Origin: Phocoena phocoena
Taxonomy: Eukaryota; Chordata; Mammalia; Artiodactyla; Phocoenidae
Reading direction: 5' to 3'
DNA length: 64,000 nucleotides
Assembly: GCF_963924675.1 (NCBI RefSeq)
Contig: NC_089224.1
Span: forward strand, 70,231,464 to 70,295,463
In this document: positions 62,601 to 64,000 of the stretch, one piece after another
Layout of the letters: every line of letters begins with the position of its first letter
Numbering within the stretch: the stretch's first letter is position 1
Notes under the pieces: model-generated
Database searches by the model: none
Told to the model about the DNA's origin: nothing
The model's input: the letters and a program-made list of their open reading frames with translations, nothing else
Made by a program: the position numbers and the translations under genes

Positions 62601-64000
62601 CTGCTACAGAGTACCTACCACATGAGGTCTAGAGATGCTACTTCGTAGATTGCATTATTGAAAAGGATAACTTATGAATGCGGGAGGACTTTTAATTGGA
62701 TCCGTCCATAGGTGAGAAACAAGTGAGCCGAGGTGTGGATTTCATGACTCCTTCCTGGGAAGCCTGCTAGCTGTTTATTACACAGGAGCACCGAAATGGT
62801 CGGATTTTTCACCCTGCCTCCGCAGAAAACCCTGCTTCCAAAAACAGGGGCACAGATGTCGTCGCAATCAATAGGTGATTGTGGCTCCGGCGGATTAGAA
62901 ATCTGGTTTTATCCTTGCTGTAAACAAGGAGGGGCTTGGCTTTTCTAAAGTCCGGTTTTCATCTATTATTTTCAGGTAGTTAATTTTTATGAACTGCTAA
63001 CTTTAGAAAAGAAGCGGCTTGCTCTCAGAGGTATGGCAACCCTTGGGAAGTCTGGAGCTCTGAACGTCCTGATGGCCAGGCCTTTAAATTTCCTGAACCT
63101 GTTCTCAATCTTAATTTCTTCCAAAAATTCCAATTAAATATTTCTAACCAACATTCCACCTCCCACAACTAAAAAACATTTGTGGAAGGACCTCTCTGTC
63201 AGTAGTCATTAGTAATTGTTCATTAAGTAAGTATCAGTAAGCTGTCTTTATAATCCAAGAAAAGTAAACATTCAAACAATTCAAAGAAAAATCCTAAAGC
63301 TATATTTCAAGTATTGTTGAAAAAATATATAGCCAGAAAATTGTTTTTCTTAGGTGGTTACATCTTGGGACTCTCTCCTCCCCCATGCTCAACATCTTGA
63401 GTGAATTTGTAACAAGTATTTTAACACAGAAGGGCGTGACATCCTGGACTTCCGGTATACATATTAGTACCATTAAGGCTTTTAACTTTTCTATATTTTC
63501 AGATCATCAGGAATTGGGAAACCAGGATGGAAATAGAAAGGGAGAACTTTGAGCAGCAGGCTTCATAAACATGGGGGATACAAGATTAAAACTCCTTTGT
63601 AGCGTTCATTTAAAACTCACAAGTCCTGGATTTTCCATCAGCAGCAGTATAATTTGCTGTACTGTTTAGAAAAATCTTAAAGGATTTCTTGCATCATTAT
63701 TAAAGAGGTTTATGTGAAGTTTAACTTTAACATAACTAACACATTTATTTTATATTCAATCAAAAGAAATGTCCACATTTAGTTAATTTGGTAACAATTT
63801 GTTAGACACTAAACTATTTACAACCATAAAAGCAACTATTCATGTGTGTATGCAATACAAATACACTGTATTTTAAATGTACATGTTTCATACTCATGAA
63901 GCCTAATTTTACAGCAGCAAAAATTTTCCAGCATGAAGAAAATATTAAGTTTCAGGGTTGGTCTTCGTGAACATGGCATTCCAGCTGTGTAACAATTCCT
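59652..64000 (+). other. RORB: Start of intron 1 (continues beyond window)
   Basis: The intron starts GTAAGCGAGC. The first 3 kb is GC-rich island. After about 62,600 it grades to AT-rich unique sequence. I see no recognisable coding exon in it. In particular, I do not see the alternative first exon of isoform 2, whose protein begins MCENQLKTK. Visible items are a C-rich run (61,756-61,779), a CG/CA alternating tract (62,184-62,222) and a repeat-free stretch at 62,620-63,120. No young SINE or LINE is present. Long open frames at 59,704-61,065 and 61,983-62,483 are best explained by GC-rich composition. Confidence 0.6.
62184..62222. repeat. Alternating CA/CG tract in intron 1
   Basis: A purine-pyrimidine alternating run (CACACACGCGCGCACGCACA...) of about 39 bases, the kind of sequence that can adopt Z-DNA. 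Confidence 0.8.

Overview
The window is mammalian nuclear DNA, and the repeats place it in a cetacean. Seven copies of the tRNA-derived CHR SINE are present, recognisable by the start GGGCTTCCCTGGTGG and the tail GAGAGGCCCGCGTACCGC. One longer CHR-L-like SINE and several cetartiodactyl LINE-1 copies are also present. Apart from repeats, nearly everything up to about 58.4 kb is AT-rich, gene-poor sequence. I see no intact protein-coding gene, tRNA, rRNA or CRISPR array there. The open frames in that part are LINE-1 ORF2 debris, SINE read-through or chance.

Layout. 1-26.5 kb is an intergenic desert with scattered CHR SINEs, faint MIR/L2 fragments, an LTR-like remnant (about 22.3-23.3 kb), two copies of one unassigned old repeat (15.8 and 24.2 kb) and an old L1 on the plus strand (24.8-26.4 kb). 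26.55-33.24 kb holds two head-to-tail minus-strand LINE-1s. The first is 5'-truncated and carries a nested SINE. The second has its 5' end but lacks its middle. 36.28-37.13 kb is a short 5'-truncated L1 with clean target-site duplications. 39.2-44.5 kb is an old plus-strand L1 split by a minus-strand L1 (40,408-44,254) that has its 5' end, lacks its 3' half, and yet is flanked by a perfect 17-bp direct repeat. 46.0-46.8 kb is a Tigger1 DNA-transposon fragment followed by an L1 3' UTR. 50.5-51.7 kb is an old L1/HAL1-like ORF1-region fragment.

58.5-62.6 kb is a CpG-island promoter with an inverted CCAAT box, a GC box and a TATA box (TATAAG at 58,981). Below it lies a long 5' UTR with five upstream ATGs. 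It ends at ATG CGA G followed by the splice donor GTAAGC (59,645-59,657). A seven-base coding exon specifying Met-Arg plus the first base of the next codon fits the known start of retinoic-acid-receptor-related orphan receptor beta isoform 1 (RORB1, protein start MRAQIEV). I therefore read this as the RORB promoter and exon 1 on the plus strand. Intron 1 runs off the window and the preceding 58 kb is its upstream regulatory desert. The assignment rests on this short match and the context, because the DNA-binding exons lie outside the window.

I found no previously undescribed multi-gene system. The items most worth checking are the RORB exon with its uORF series, the SINE carrying an apparent 3' transduction (12.3 kb), the 3'-truncated L1 with target-site duplications, the L1 with a 5'UTR-ORF2 junction, and several repeat-free blocks that may be conserved enhancers.
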